A DNA stretch of 64,000 nucleotides, taken from the NCBI RefSeq assembly GCF_900112425.1, contig NZ_FOLP01000009.1, positions 62,001 through 126,000 of the forward strand. Direction: 5' to 3'. The translations under genes and the position numbers were made by a program. Of the stretch, positions 30,581 to 39,507 are shown piece after piece. This DNA comes from Variovorax sp. OK212. Its GTDB lineage: Bacteria > Pseudomonadota > Gammaproteobacteria > Burkholderiales > Burkholderiaceae_C. Below the pieces are notes generated by a model. That model worked only from the letters and a program-made list of their open reading frames with translations. It was not told the DNA's origin and made no database searches. Every line of letters starts with the position of its first letter. Positions within the stretch are counted from its first letter, which is position 1.

Positions 30581-32277
30581 CCCGTCCCCTGCGCAGCAAC
30601 TTTCCGCGCGGCTCCTACCTCTGGTCGGTGCGCAACGCGCACTGGCGCGCGCTCGGCATTCCCGAGGAGGACTGCGAGAAGCCGAAGATCGCCATCGTCA
30701 ACAGTTCGTCCGAGCTGGCGGCGTGCTTCAGCCACCTCGACCGCGTGGCGGTGGAGGTGAAGGCCGCCATTCGCGCGGCGGGCGGCGTGCCCTTCGAGAT
30801 CCGTACGGCCGCGCCCAGCGACTTCATCACCGGCGCCGGCGCGCGCGGCGCCTACATGCTGGCCGCGCGCGACCTGGTCACCAACGACATCGAGGTGGCC
30901 GTCGAAGGCGCGCAGCTCGACGGCATGGTGTGCCTCACCTCGTGCGACAAGACCGTGCCGGGCCAGCTCATGGCGGCCGCGCGGCTGAACATCCCAACCC
31001 TGCTGGTGCCCTGCGGCTACCAGCCCAGCGGCGAGTACCGCGGCCACCACATGGACATCGAGGAGGTGTTCATCGGTGCGATGCATGCCGTCACCGGCAA
31101 CCTGCCGGTGGAAGAACTCGTGGGCATGAGCCGCGAGGCGATCCGCGGCCCCGGCGTGTGCTCGGGCCTGGGCACGGCCAACTCGATGCACATCGTGTGC
31201 GAGGCGCTCGGCATGGCGCTGCCGGGCAGCGCGCCGGTGGCGGCGCTCAGCGAGAAGATGATGGCCGACGTGCGCGCCGCCGGCACGCGCATCGTGCAGA
31301 TGGTGTGGGACGACCTGAAGCCGCGCGACATCCTCTCGCCCGGCGCCTTCGCCAACGCGGTGCGCGCGGTGCTGGCCATCGGCGGCTCGCTCAACACCGC
31401 CAAGCACCTGCAGGCGGTGGCCACCGAAGGGCAGTGCGGCGTCGACGTGTACGGGCTCTTCGAAAGCCTCGGCCCCACCACGCCGGTGCTGGCCGGCGTG
31501 CGGCCCATCGGCGCGCATTCGATCGAAGCCTTCGAGGCGGCGGGCGGCTGCCGCGCGTTGATGAAGCAGCTCGCGCCGCTGCTGGACACCGGCGCGCGCA
31601 CCGTCACCGGCGCTACCGTGGCCGACAACCTGCAAGGCTTCGGCGTGGCCGATGCCGAGGTGATACGCCCCATCGAGCGCCCGGTGGCGCCGCTGCCCGC
31701 CATCGTGCTGCTGCGTGGCAACCTCGCGCCAGAGTCGGGCCTCATCAAGACCGGCATCGCCGAGCGCAAGGTGCGATGCTTCACCGGCCCGGCCGTGTGC
31801 TTCTGGAGCGCCGACGCGGCCATCACCGCACTGAAGCAGGGCGAGATCGTGTCCGGCCAGGTGATCGTGATGCGCGGGGCCGGCGCCTGCGGCGGCCCCG
31901 CCATGGGCGGCGGGGCGTCGCGCGTGGTGTTCGCGGTCGACGGCGCGGGGCTCGGCGACGACGTGGCGCTGCTCACCGACGGCCACCTCTCGGGCCTGGT
32001 CTGCAAGGGCCTCGTGGTGGCCGAAGTGTCGCCCGAGGCGGCGCTCGGCGGCCCGCTGGGCCTGCTGCGCGACGGCGATGTGATCACCATCGACCTCGAT
32101 GCGCGTCGGCTCGACGTCGCGCTGAGCGACACCGAACTGCAGGCCCGCCGCGCCGACTGGCAGGCGCCGCCGCCGGCGAACGACACCGGCTGGCTGCAGC
32201 AGTACCGGCGCAACGTCGGCGCGCTTTCGCAGGGCGCCGTGCTGGTGCGTGCGGAGCGCCGCGAGCCCGCGAGCTAG
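30577..32277 (+). CDS. IlvD/Edd family dehydratase
   Basis: 566 residues. Iron-sulfur ligands are in MVCLTSCDKTVPGQLMAA and GPGVCSGLGTANSM, as in dihydroxy-acid and sugar-acid dehydratases, with the downstream LLRGNLAPESGLIKTG motif and AVDGAGLGDDVALLTDGHLSG near the C-terminus. The lineage outside IlvD proper usually dehydrates aldonic acids such as arabonate, xylonate or gluconate. Co-translation with aconitase X implies a substrate dehydrated twice, or two acids processed in sequence. I could not assign the substrate. Confidence 0.88.
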   Translation: MTRPLRSNFPRGSYLWSVRNAHWRALGIPEEDCEKPKIAIVNSSSELAACFSHLDRVAVEVKAAIRAAGGVPFEIRTAAPSDFITGAGARGAYMLAARDLVTNDIEVAVEGAQLDGMVCLTSCDKTVPGQLMAAARLNIPTLLVPCGYQPSGEYRGHHMDIEEVFIGAMHAVTGNLPVEELVGMSREAIRGPGVCSGLGTANSMHIVCEALGMALPGSAPVAALSEKMMADVRAAGTRIVQMVWDDLKPRDILSPGAFANAVRAVLAIGGSLNTAKHLQAVATEGQCGVDVYGLFESLGPTTPVLAGVRPIGAHSIEAFEAAGGCRALMKQLAPLLDTGARTVTGATVADNLQGFGVADAEVIRPIERPVAPLPAIVLLRGNLAPESGLIKTGIAERKVRCFTGPAVCFWSADAAITALKQGEIVSGQVIVMRGAGACGGPAMGGGASRVVFAVDGAGLGDDVALLTDGHLSGLVCKGLVVAEVSPEAALGGPLGLLRDGDVITIDLDARRLDVALSDTELQARRADWQAPPPANDTGWLQQYRRNVGALSQGAVLVRAERREPAS

Positions 32278-32397
32278 ACCACCCCTTTCCCCAGGCTGAG
32301 ATCACCCCGGCGCGCATGCCCGTGCGCCCCGGGTGGCGCAGCCCTGCGCGCGTGCCGAGTTGTTCAACCAAGAAAAGAAGCAGGAGACAGAGAAAAA

Positions 32398-33549
32398 ATG
32401 AAAAAGCAATGCATGTGGCCGGCGGTCGGTCTGGCGGGCCTCACCGGCCTTGCGAGTCTTGCGGGTGGGGCGGCGCACGCCCAGTCCAGCGTCACGATGT
32501 TCGGCGTGGTGGACCTGGGCATCCAGTACACCCACGGCGCCGGCGTGGGCTCGGTCAAGGCGCTGTCGAACGGCGGGCTGTCGACCAGCCGCCTGGGCTT
32601 TCGCGGCACCGAAGACCTGGGCGGCGGCCTGCGCGCGGGCTTCTGGCTCGAGGGCAGCCTGAACCCCGACACCGGCGGCGGCCGCGCCAGCAACTCCAAC
32701 AACCAGACCAGCGGCGCGGGCACGGCCGGCCCGATCACCTTCGACCGCATGTCCTTCGTGAGCCTCTCGCACGACAGGCTGGGCGAACTGCGGCTGGGGC
32801 ACGACTTCATTCCCACGCACTACAACAGCATCTACTTCGACCCTTTCAACGCCAACGGCGTGGCGCGCGCGGGCAACCTCACCTTCGCGGCCGCGGGCAC
32901 CGGGCCGCTGCCCACGGGCATCACGGGCAGCAACACCGTGAGCTACTGGCTGCCGGCCAACCTGGGCGGCCTCTACGGCATGGCGATGGCCGGCACCGGC
33001 GAGAACGACTCGACCGCCGCGAACCGCGACGACGGCAACTTCGCGGGCGCGCGCATCGGCTTCGCGTCGGGCGCGTTCGACATCGCGGCGGCGTTCACGC
33101 GCACGCACTACAACGCGGGCGCGGCCATCGGCAAGTACTCGCACGCCAACATCGGCGGCTCGTGGGACGCGGGCTTCGCGAAGTTCTTCGCGCTCTACAA
33201 CATGGTGCGCGTGGAGGTCCTGGCCGGCACCGTGCGCAAGAACACCGCGGAGATCGGCGCGCACATTCCGGCCTTCGAGGTCGGGCGCATCCGCATCAGC
33301 TACGCCTACCTGAACGACCGCAGCGACGACAGCGTGCGCAACGCCGACGGCATGCCGCGCAACCGGGACGACGCGCGCCAGTTCGGCATCGGCTACGTGC
33401 ACAACCTCTCGAAGCGCACCGCGCTGTACGGCACCTACGCGCGGCTCATGAACAGCGGCCAGGCGCGCTACGTCGTCAGCGGCGGCGTGGCGCCCGCGGC
33501 CGGGCAGCGTTCGTCGGGCTGGGAGTTCGGCGTGCGGCACGCCTTCTGA
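32398..33549 (+). CDS. Outer-membrane porin, Burkholderiales type
   Basis: 383 residues. The signal peptide ends in AGGAAHAQ. The first strand is the family signature SSVTMFGVVDLGIQYTHG, followed by SRLGFRGTEDLGGGLRAGFWLEG, and the last strand ends in the C-terminal Phe (EFGVRHAF) needed for BAM insertion. A trimeric 16-strand general porin is expected. Placed between the dehydratase and a Bug receptor, it probably helps uptake of the cluster's substrate. ATG at 32398. Confidence 0.9.
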   Translation: MKKQCMWPAVGLAGLTGLASLAGGAAHAQSSVTMFGVVDLGIQYTHGAGVGSVKALSNGGLSTSRLGFRGTEDLGGGLRAGFWLEGSLNPDTGGGRASNSNNQTSGAGTAGPITFDRMSFVSLSHDRLGELRLGHDFIPTHYNSIYFDPFNANGVARAGNLTFAAAGTGPLPTGITGSNTVSYWLPANLGGLYGMAMAGTGENDSTAANRDDGNFAGARIGFASGAFDIAAAFTRTHYNAGAAIGKYSHANIGGSWDAGFAKFFALYNMVRVEVLAGTVRKNTAEIGAHIPAFEVGRIRISYAYLNDRSDDSVRNADGMPRNRDDARQFGIGYVHNLSKRTALYGTYARLMNSGQARYVVSGGVAPAAGQRSSGWEFGVRHAF

Positions 33550-33570
33550 AGCGCTCCAAAGGAGAACACC

Positions 33571-34548
33571 ATGCAACGCAGAACCCTGACTGCGGCGGCC
33601 CTGTGGGGCGGCGCCGCCGCGCTGTGCGGCCTGCCGGCGGCCGCCGCGCTGGCCGACGAGGCCTACCCGCAGAAGCCGCTGAGGCTGATCGTCGGCTTCG
33701 CGCCCGGCGGCGGTGCCGACGTGCTCACGCGCATCATCGCGGAGGGGCTGGCCAAGCAGCTCGGCCAGCAGGTGATCGTGGAGAACCGGCCCGGCGCCGA
33801 CGGCGTGCTGGCGGCGCAGGCCACCTCGTCGGCCAGGCCCGACGGCTACACGCTGCTCATGGGCACCAACACCGCGATGGTGGCCGCGCCCACGATGCGG
33901 CCCACGCCGCCGTACGACCCGTTCAAGGCCTTCACGCCCATCAGCTCGGCCGGCCAGTTCTCGATGTTCCTCGTGGTGCCGTCGAACCTGCCGGTCAAAA
34001 GCGTGGGCGAGCTGCTCGCGCTGGTGGCGTCGAAGCCCGGCGCGCTCAACTCGGCCTCGAGCAACAGCGCGTCGGAACTCGCCATGCTGCAGCTGCTGGG
34101 CGAGCGCAAGGTGGTCAACGCGCGCTACAAGGGCGACATGCAGGCCATGACCGACCTGCTGGGCGGGCAGATCCACATGATGTTCACCACCGGCACGCTG
34201 GCGCCGGGCTTCGTGAAGGAAGGGCGCATCCGCGCGCTGGTGGCACTGCTGCCGCAACGCAGCGCCTTGCTGCCCGAAGTGCCCACGGGCGGCGAGCTGG
34301 GCCTGGGCAAGCTCACCATCACGCCGTGGGCCGGCTTCTTCGGACCGCCCGGCCTGCCGCCGGCCATCACGCAGAAGCTGTCGCTGGAGCTGCAGAACAC
34401 GCTCAGGCGGCCCGACGTGCGAGAGCAGCTGGGCCAGCAGGGTTTCGAGGGCTACGGCATGAGCCCGGAGAAGTTCGGCGCGTTCTTCCGCGCGCAGTAC
34501 GACGCCTTCGGCGCCACGGTGCGCGAGCACAACGTGAAGTTCGAATAG
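33571..34548 (+). CDS. Bug-family (TctC-like) periplasmic receptor, third copy
   Basis: 325 residues with a Sec signal (CGLPAAAALADEA) and Bug landmarks: LRLIVGFAPGGGADVLTRIIAEGLAKQLGQ, VENRPGADGVLAAQATSS and YDPFKAFTPISSAG. It is more distant from the two tandem receptors at 24-26 kb than those are from each other. The AAAGGAGAAC site precedes the ATG. Last gene of the rightward cluster. Again no permease is nearby. Confidence 0.9.
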   Translation: MQRRTLTAAALWGGAAALCGLPAAAALADEAYPQKPLRLIVGFAPGGGADVLTRIIAEGLAKQLGQQVIVENRPGADGVLAAQATSSARPDGYTLLMGTNTAMVAAPTMRPTPPYDPFKAFTPISSAGQFSMFLVVPSNLPVKSVGELLALVASKPGALNSASSNSASELAMLQLLGERKVVNARYKGDMQAMTDLLGGQIHMMFTTGTLAPGFVKEGRIRALVALLPQRSALLPEVPTGGELGLGKLTITPWAGFFGPPGLPPAITQKLSLELQNTLRRPDVREQLGQQGFEGYGMSPEKFGAFFRAQYDAFGATVREHNVKFE

Positions 34549-34569
34549 CCCCTGCCAACCGGTCCGAGC

Positions 34570-35709
34570 TCAGCGCATCAGTTCGCGCGCGATCACCACC
34601 CGCTGGATCTGGTTGGTGCCCTCGAAGATCTGGTTGAGCTTGGCGTCGCGCATCATCTTCTCCACCGGATAGTCGCGCACGTAGCCGTAGCCGCCGAACA
34701 CCTGCACGGCGTCGGTCGTCACCTTCATGGCCACGTCGCTCGCGAAGCACTTGGCCATGCTGGCGAACTTGGGCAGCTGCTGCCAGTCGCCGGCGTCGGC
34801 CAGGCGCGCCGTTTCGTACACCAGGCAGCGCGCGGCCTCGATCTGCATGGCCATGTCGGCCAGCATGAACTGGATGCCCTGGAACTCGATGATCGCGCGC
34901 TTGAACTGCTTGCGCTGCTTGGCGTAGGCCAGCGCCGCGTCGAGCGCGCCCTGCGCCAGGCCCACCGACGCCGCCGCGATGGCCGGGCGGTTGAGGTCGA
35001 GCGCGCGCATCGCCGAGCGGAAGCCCTTGCCTTCCTCGCCCAGGCGGTTTTCGGCGGGCACGCGCACGTTGTCGAGGTAGACGGGCACGTTGATCGTGCC
35101 CTTCATGCCCATCTTGCGTTCGTTGCGCCCGAAGGTGAGGCCCTTGCTGGCCTTCACGTCGACGATGAAGGGGCTGATGTCGTCGGCCCCGCCGCGCTCG
35201 CCGGTCTTGGCGAACACCAGGATGTGGTCGGCGCGGCTGCCGAAGGTGCACCACTGCTTCTGGCCCGTGAGCAGGTAGCTGTCGCCGTCGCGCACGGCGC
35301 GCGTGCGCATGCCGCCCACGTCGCTGCCGCAGTCGGGCTCCGAGATGGCAATGGCCGTGACGGTGCGGCCTTCGGCCAGCAGCGGCAGGAAGCGGTTCTT
35401 CTGTTCCTCGGTGCCGAAATGCATGATCGGCAGCGCGAACATGGTGTTCATGCCCGCCATCAGCGCGCACGACTCCGACACGCGCGAGATCTCCTCGCGC
35501 GCGATGCACACCATCGTGAGGTTCGCGCCCGGGCCGCCGTAGGCCTCGGGCACCCACAGCTGCAGCAGGCCCATGTCGCCGTAGATGGGAATGAGCTCTT
35601 CGGGAAAGCGGTCGTTCTCGTCGATCTCGGCGGCAATGGGCGCCACGTGGCGCTCGACCATGCGGCGCACGCCGTCGCGAAAGGCGGTCTGTTCTTCGGT
35701 GAAGTTCAT
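34570..35709 (-). CDS. Acyl-CoA dehydrogenase with canonical catalytic Glu (LvaC-like candidate)
   Basis: 379 residues. Full ACAD fold: FAD-binding AIAISEPDCGSDVGGMRT and KQWCTFGSRADHILVFAKT, the VFGGYGYVRDYPVEKMMRDAKLNQIFEGTNQIQ end with the catalytic Glu in FEGTNQIQ. Its start overlaps the stop of the DUF6285 gene by 4 bp. Position after the kinase and DUF6285 genes matches the LvaC role (handling a phosphorylated acyl-CoA), an inference from gene order. Last gene of the leftward operon, 21 bp convergent with the Bug gene. Confidence 0.9.
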   Translation of the reverse strand: MNFTEEQTAFRDGVRRMVERHVAPIAAEIDENDRFPEELIPIYGDMGLLQLWVPEAYGGPGANLTMVCIAREEISRVSESCALMAGMNTMFALPIMHFGTEEQKNRFLPLLAEGRTVTAIAISEPDCGSDVGGMRTRAVRDGDSYLLTGQKQWCTFGSRADHILVFAKTGERGGADDISPFIVDVKASKGLTFGRNERKMGMKGTINVPVYLDNVRVPAENRLGEEGKGFRSAMRALDLNRPAIAAASVGLAQGALDAALAYAKQRKQFKRAIIEFQGIQFMLADMAMQIEAARCLVYETARLADAGDWQQLPKFASMAKCFASDVAMKVTTDAVQVFGGYGYVRDYPVEKMMRDAKLNQIFEGTNQIQRVVIARELMR

Positions 35710-36032
35710 GGGGCAGGGCTTTCGGGGTTCGTCCACTTGGGGTTGTTGAGGGCCAGCGCCTGGGCCAGGTCCGCGCGCAGCTGCGCGGCCAGGCCGGGCG
35801 AGTCGATGGGAAGCCGGCCGCTGCGGATCGCTTCGGCCAAGGCGAGGTCGGCCGCGCCGGCGCCGTTCGGCGGCGCGGCCGACCGCAGCTCGCGCTCGAC
35901 GATGCGCAGCACGTTCACCGTCACGCGTGCCTGGAACCGGTGGTAGCCGTCGAGCGTGGGCAGCAGTTCTTCTTCGAGGTAGCGCGCGGCGGCCTGCAGC
36001 AGGGTGGCGGCGGGTGGCACGGAGGTCGGCAT
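35706..36032 (-). CDS. DUF6285 protein (LvaB-like)
   Basis: 108 residues, mainly helical: ATLLQAAARYLEEELLPTLDGYHRFQARVTVNVLRIVERELR is the conserved region. DUF6285 proteins are encoded next to APH-type acyl-CoA kinases. In Pseudomonas putida the small LvaB is needed by the LvaA kinase for phosphorylating 4-hydroxyvaleryl-CoA. Here the gene is between the kinase (3-bp gap) and an acyl-CoA dehydrogenase (4-bp overlap), the same arrangement. Confidence 0.82.
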   Translation of the reverse strand: MPTSVPPAATLLQAAARYLEEELLPTLDGYHRFQARVTVNVLRIVERELRSAAPPNGAGAADLALAEAIRSGRLPIDSPGLAAQLRADLAQALALNNPKWTNPESPAP

Positions 36033-36035
36033 GGC

Positions 36036-37058
36036 TCAGCCCTCGATCAATTGGAGGAAGTCCCACAGCGGCTCTTCCATGCGCCGCCCCACGGCGCACA
36101 GCTCCACGCTGGCCGGGCTGCCGTCGCCGCGCACCGAGAGCCCGCGCCGCACGCAGCCGATGGCCCACTTCAGGTTGGAGAAGGCCTCCCAGAAGCGCAC
36201 GCGCGCCGGCTCGACCGGCACGCCGCTGGCGCGTTCGTAGGCCGCGTACAGGTCGTCGCGCGCGCCGAAGCCGCCGGCCTCGGGCGCGCCGCCGAAGCGC
36301 CATGTCTTCATGCACAGCACGCCCAGGTCCTGCATCGGGTCGCCGATGCGCGCGATTTCCCAGTCGAGCACGCAACGGATGCCTTCGGGGCCGACGATGA
36401 GGTTGCCGGTGCGGAAGTCCGAATGCACGAGGGCATCGCGCCATTCCGTGGGCAGGTGCCGGCGAATCCATTGCAGCGCGAACTCGAGCGCGGGGTGGCG
36501 AAAGCCGGTGCGCTCGAGCAGGTCGCCGTATACCGCGAGTTCCTGCGCGGGCGACAGGCGCTGCAGGAAGGGAAGCGGCTGCGTCGGCGTGGCGTGGATG
36601 GCGGCGAGGATCTCGCCCGCCTGCGCCGCCATCGCGGCGCGTGCCACGGCAAGGGCCGGGTCGCCCACCACCTTGCGCCCCAGCGTCTCGCCTTCGACGC
36701 GCGCGGTGACGTAGCCACGGTCAAGGCCGTCGTGCACGTCGAGGATGGCGACCACCCGCGGCGCCGGTACGCCGTGCGCGCGGGCCGCGATCATCACGCG
36801 CGCGTCCTCGGCGGCGTCGAGCTTCGGCGCACAAGGGCCGAATGAAGGGCCGGGTGAAGGTCCGGACGAAGACGGCCGCGCGGGCGTCTGCTGCAGGATC
36901 ATCGGCTGCCGCCCGTCGCCGGTCAGCAGGTCGAACGACCAGGTGGTCTTGGTCGCACCGCCGGTGAGCCGGCGCAGGTCTTCGACGCGGCCGTTCAGCC
37001 CCGCGTGCCGCTGCAGTGCGCTCGCCAGGCGCGGGCCGAGGTCGTGCACGCCGGACAC
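36036..37058 (-). CDS. APH-type phosphotransferase (LvaA / ACAD10-like hydroxyacyl-CoA kinase)
   Basis: 340 residues. Kinase landmarks are LTGGATKTTWSFDLL (nucleotide loop), DARVMIAARAHGVPAPRVV, the catalytic loop DALVHSDFRTGNLIV (HxD...N) and the metal-binding CVLDWEIARIGDPMQDLGVL (DxE). The ACAD10/LvaA branch phosphorylates hydroxyacyl-CoA esters rather than antibiotics, and the surrounding acyl-CoA genes fit that. An insertion rich in Pro/Ser/Gly (RPSSSGPSPGPSFGP) follows the QQTPA strand. Confidence 0.85.
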   Translation of the reverse strand: MSGVHDLGPRLASALQRHAGLNGRVEDLRRLTGGATKTTWSFDLLTGDGRQPMILQQTPARPSSSGPSPGPSFGPCAPKLDAAEDARVMIAARAHGVPAPRVVAILDVHDGLDRGYVTARVEGETLGRKVVGDPALAVARAAMAAQAGEILAAIHATPTQPLPFLQRLSPAQELAVYGDLLERTGFRHPALEFALQWIRRHLPTEWRDALVHSDFRTGNLIVGPEGIRCVLDWEIARIGDPMQDLGVLCMKTWRFGGAPEAGGFGARDDLYAAYERASGVPVEPARVRFWEAFSNLKWAIGCVRRGLSVRGDGSPASVELCAVGRRMEEPLWDFLQLIEG

Positions 37059-37059
37059 C

Positions 37060-38583
37060 TCAGATCTTCCGCCCCGCCGCCTGCCAGAACGGGTCGCGCA
37101 GCCGGCGCTTGAAGATCTTGCCGCTGTCCTCGCGCGGCAGCGCCGCGTGGAAGTCGATGCGGCGCGGCACCTTGTAGCGGGCGATGCGCGCTTCCAGGAA
37201 GGCGCGCAGCTGCGCCGCGTCGGGCGTGGCGCCGGGCATCGGCTCGACGGCCGCGGCCAGCGACTCGCCCATCTCGTCGTCGGGAATGCCGAACACCGCG
37301 CAGTCGCGCACCTCCGGGCACTGCAGCAGCACCGCCTCGATCTCGGCCGGGTAGATGTTCACGCCCGCCGAGATCACCATGTCGGCGCGGCGGTCGCACA
37401 GGTAGAGGTGCTCGTCCTTCACGTAGCCGACGTCGCCGCAGCTGACGAGGCCGTCGCGCTCCACCTCGGCGCGCTTTTCGGGGTGGTTGTGGTACGTGAA
37501 GTCGGCGTACGCGGGCACGCGCACGAAGATCTCGCCGACCTCGCCCGGTGCCACCGGCTGGCCGTCTTCGCCGTACAGCGCCATGCGCGCGCCGGGCGTC
37601 AGGCGGCCCACGCTGCCCGGGAAGGCGAGCCAGTCTTCGGGCGTGCTGAGCGTGGCGGTGCCCACCTCGGTGCCGCCGTAGGTCTCGTAGACCACCGGGC
37701 CCCACCAGTCCATGAGCGCGCGCTTGGTCTCGGGCGAGCAGGGCGCGCCGGTGTGCGTCACCCATTGCAGCGAGCGCAGGTCGTGGCGCTGGCGCACCGC
37801 CTCGGGCAGCTTGAGCATGCGCACGAACATCGTGGGCACCGCCACCATGTGCGTGATGCGGTGGCGCTCGATGGCCGCGAGCGCGGCCTCGGCGTCGAAC
37901 CGGGTCTGCATCACCAGCAGGTCGGCCACCTGCAGCGCCTGCCGCGCGAAGGCATTGGGCGACGAGTGGTACAGCGGCCCGCCGATCAGCGCGCGCACGC
38001 CCTGGCGCAGGCCGTACACGCTGCGCAGCAGCTCGACGTAGGCGGCGGCCTGCTCGGGCGTGGCGGCATCGCGCTTCACGCCCTTGGCACGGCCGGTGGT
38101 GCCCGAGGTGTAGATCATGGTCGCGCGGCTGCGCAGCGGCGGGCCGTCCCACGGCGCGAAGGACTCGAGCCACGCGTTCCATTCGGGGGCGCCGGGCGGC
38201 AGCGCAACGGCCTCGTCGTCCAGCGAGAAGCTGCGCTTCGCCTCGGGCGGCGTGGGCACGGTGATGACCCGGGTGGTGGCCGGCACCTGCTCCCGCACCG
38301 GCGCGAGCAGGTCGGCGTGCGCGACCAGCACCTTCGGCTGCACGTCGTTCACGATGTAGAGCACCTCTTCGGGCTTGCCGTGCCAGTTGACGGGCACCGC
38401 GTAGGCGCCGAGCGCGGCGGCCGCCTGCTGCGCCTCGAAGAAGGCGAAGTCGTTGCGCAGCAGCAGCGCGACGGCATCGCCTTCGCGCACGCCCAGCGCA
38501 TGGAGGCCGCGCGCGGCGCGCAGTGCGCGCTGCATGAGCGCATCGCGCCCCATGCTGCGCTGGTCGAGGATCACCTGGCTCAT
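37060..38583 (-). CDS. Acyl-CoA synthetase (AMP-binding enzyme)
   Basis: 507 residues. It activates a carboxylic acid to its CoA ester through an acyl-AMP. Motifs: A3 IYTSGTTGRAKGVKR, A5 YETYGGTEVG, A7 SCGDVGYVKDEHLYLCDRRADM and the C-terminal lysine in DSGKIFKRRL. The organisation is that of FadD/LvaE-like ligases. It provides the entry step for the operon; the stop is one base from the kinase start. Substrate chain length cannot be judged. Confidence 0.88.
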   Translation of the reverse strand: MSQVILDQRSMGRDALMQRALRAARGLHALGVREGDAVALLLRNDFAFFEAQQAAAALGAYAVPVNWHGKPEEVLYIVNDVQPKVLVAHADLLAPVREQVPATTRVITVPTPPEAKRSFSLDDEAVALPPGAPEWNAWLESFAPWDGPPLRSRATMIYTSGTTGRAKGVKRDAATPEQAAAYVELLRSVYGLRQGVRALIGGPLYHSSPNAFARQALQVADLLVMQTRFDAEAALAAIERHRITHMVAVPTMFVRMLKLPEAVRQRHDLRSLQWVTHTGAPCSPETKRALMDWWGPVVYETYGGTEVGTATLSTPEDWLAFPGSVGRLTPGARMALYGEDGQPVAPGEVGEIFVRVPAYADFTYHNHPEKRAEVERDGLVSCGDVGYVKDEHLYLCDRRADMVISAGVNIYPAEIEAVLLQCPEVRDCAVFGIPDDEMGESLAAAVEPMPGATPDAAQLRAFLEARIARYKVPRRIDFHAALPREDSGKIFKRRLRDPFWQAAGRKI

Positions 38584-38631
38584 GTCGTCGTGTCTCCGTG
38601 ATCTGGCGGCGCTTTCATGCCGCTTCTTGTT

Positions 38632-39507
38632 TCAGGCGCGGAAGGGGGGCTCGGTCCACCATGGGTAGAACGCCGGCATGCCGTTGCTCACCCGGTCGGG
38701 AAAGCGCGCGGGCCGCTTCTCCCTGAACGAGGCCACGCCCTCGGCCGTGTCCGCCGAGGTGCCGCGCGCCGCCAGCGCGGTGCTCTCGAGGCGGTGCGCC
38801 GCCATCGGGTGGCCCTCGCCCAGCATGCGCCACATCAGCTGCCGCGTGAGCGCCACCGATACCGGCGCGGCGTTCTCTGCGATGCCGCGCGCCAGCGCCT
38901 GCGCGCGGGCCAGCAGGTCGCCGGGCTCGCACACCGCGCTCACCAGGCCGCCCGCGGCAGCCTCGGCCGCATCGAACACGTGCCCGCCCAGGCTCCATTC
39001 GAGCGCCTTCGAGATGCCCACGACACGCGGCAGGAACCAGCTCGCGCAGGCGTCGGGCACGATGCCGCGCCGCGCAAAGACGAACCCGAAGCGCGCGTCG
39101 CTCGCGGCAATGCGCACGTCCATCGGCAGCAGCATCGAGGCCCCGATGCCCACGGCCGCGCCGTTGACCGCGGCGATCAGCGGCTTGGTGCATGCGAAGA
39201 GCCGCAGCGCGAGCACGCCGCCGCCATCGCGGCCCGGCTCGTCGGCGGAATCGGGATCGGGATCGGCGTCCGGTGCGGCACCGAACGCGCCCGCGCCCTC
39301 CGACAGGTCGAAGCCCGCGCAGAACGCGCGGCCCGCGCCGGTGACCACGATGGCGCGCACCGCGTCGTCGGCATCGGCGCGGTCGATGGCCTCGCACAAC
39401 TCGCGGCGCATCGCACGCGTCATGGCGTTCATCTTCTCGGGCCGGTACAGCGTCAGCGTGAGCACCGGGCCCGAGCGGTCCCAGCGGATCGTCTCGAACG
39501 CGCTCAT
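38632..39507 (-). CDS. Enoyl-CoA hydratase/isomerase family protein
   Basis: 291 residues. Crotonase fold: VLTLTLYRPEKMNAMTRAM, oxyanion motif AFCAGFDLSEGAGAFG, and KPLIAAVNGAAVGIGASMLLPMDVRIA. The usual catalytic Glu pair region is less conserved (FARRGIVPDACASWFLPRVVG), where a Glu is replaced by Asp. An Asp/Pro-rich loop (DADPDPDSADE) from a hexamer repeat is inserted after the oxyanion helix. Its start overlaps the upstream dehydrogenase stop by 4 bp. Confidence 0.87.
   Translation of the reverse strand: MSAFETIRWDRSGPVLTLTLYRPEKMNAMTRAMRRELCEAIDRADADDAVRAIVVTGAGRAFCAGFDLSEGAGAFGAAPDADPDPDSADEPGRDGGGVLALRLFACTKPLIAAVNGAAVGIGASMLLPMDVRIAASDARFGFVFARRGIVPDACASWFLPRVVGISKALEWSLGGHVFDAAEAAAGGLVSAVCEPGDLLARAQALARGIAENAAPVSVALTRQLMWRMLGEGHPMAAHRLESTALAARGTSADTAEGVASFREKRPARFPDRVSNGMPAFYPWWTEPPFRA

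Noticed and set aside
32281..32345. A GGCTGAGATCACCCC stretch before the porin gene, resembling the CTGAGA element of a TPP riboswitch.
   Set aside because: The second required block (ACCTGAT...GATAATGCCAGCG type) is missing, and the downstream genes have no link to thiamine.
30723..34637. A 1304-codon plus-strand open frame across the dehydratase, porin and Bug genes.
   Set aside because: Out-of-frame shadow made of Arg/Gly/Ala-rich sequence; the other frame contains complete, recognisable proteins with ribosome sites.
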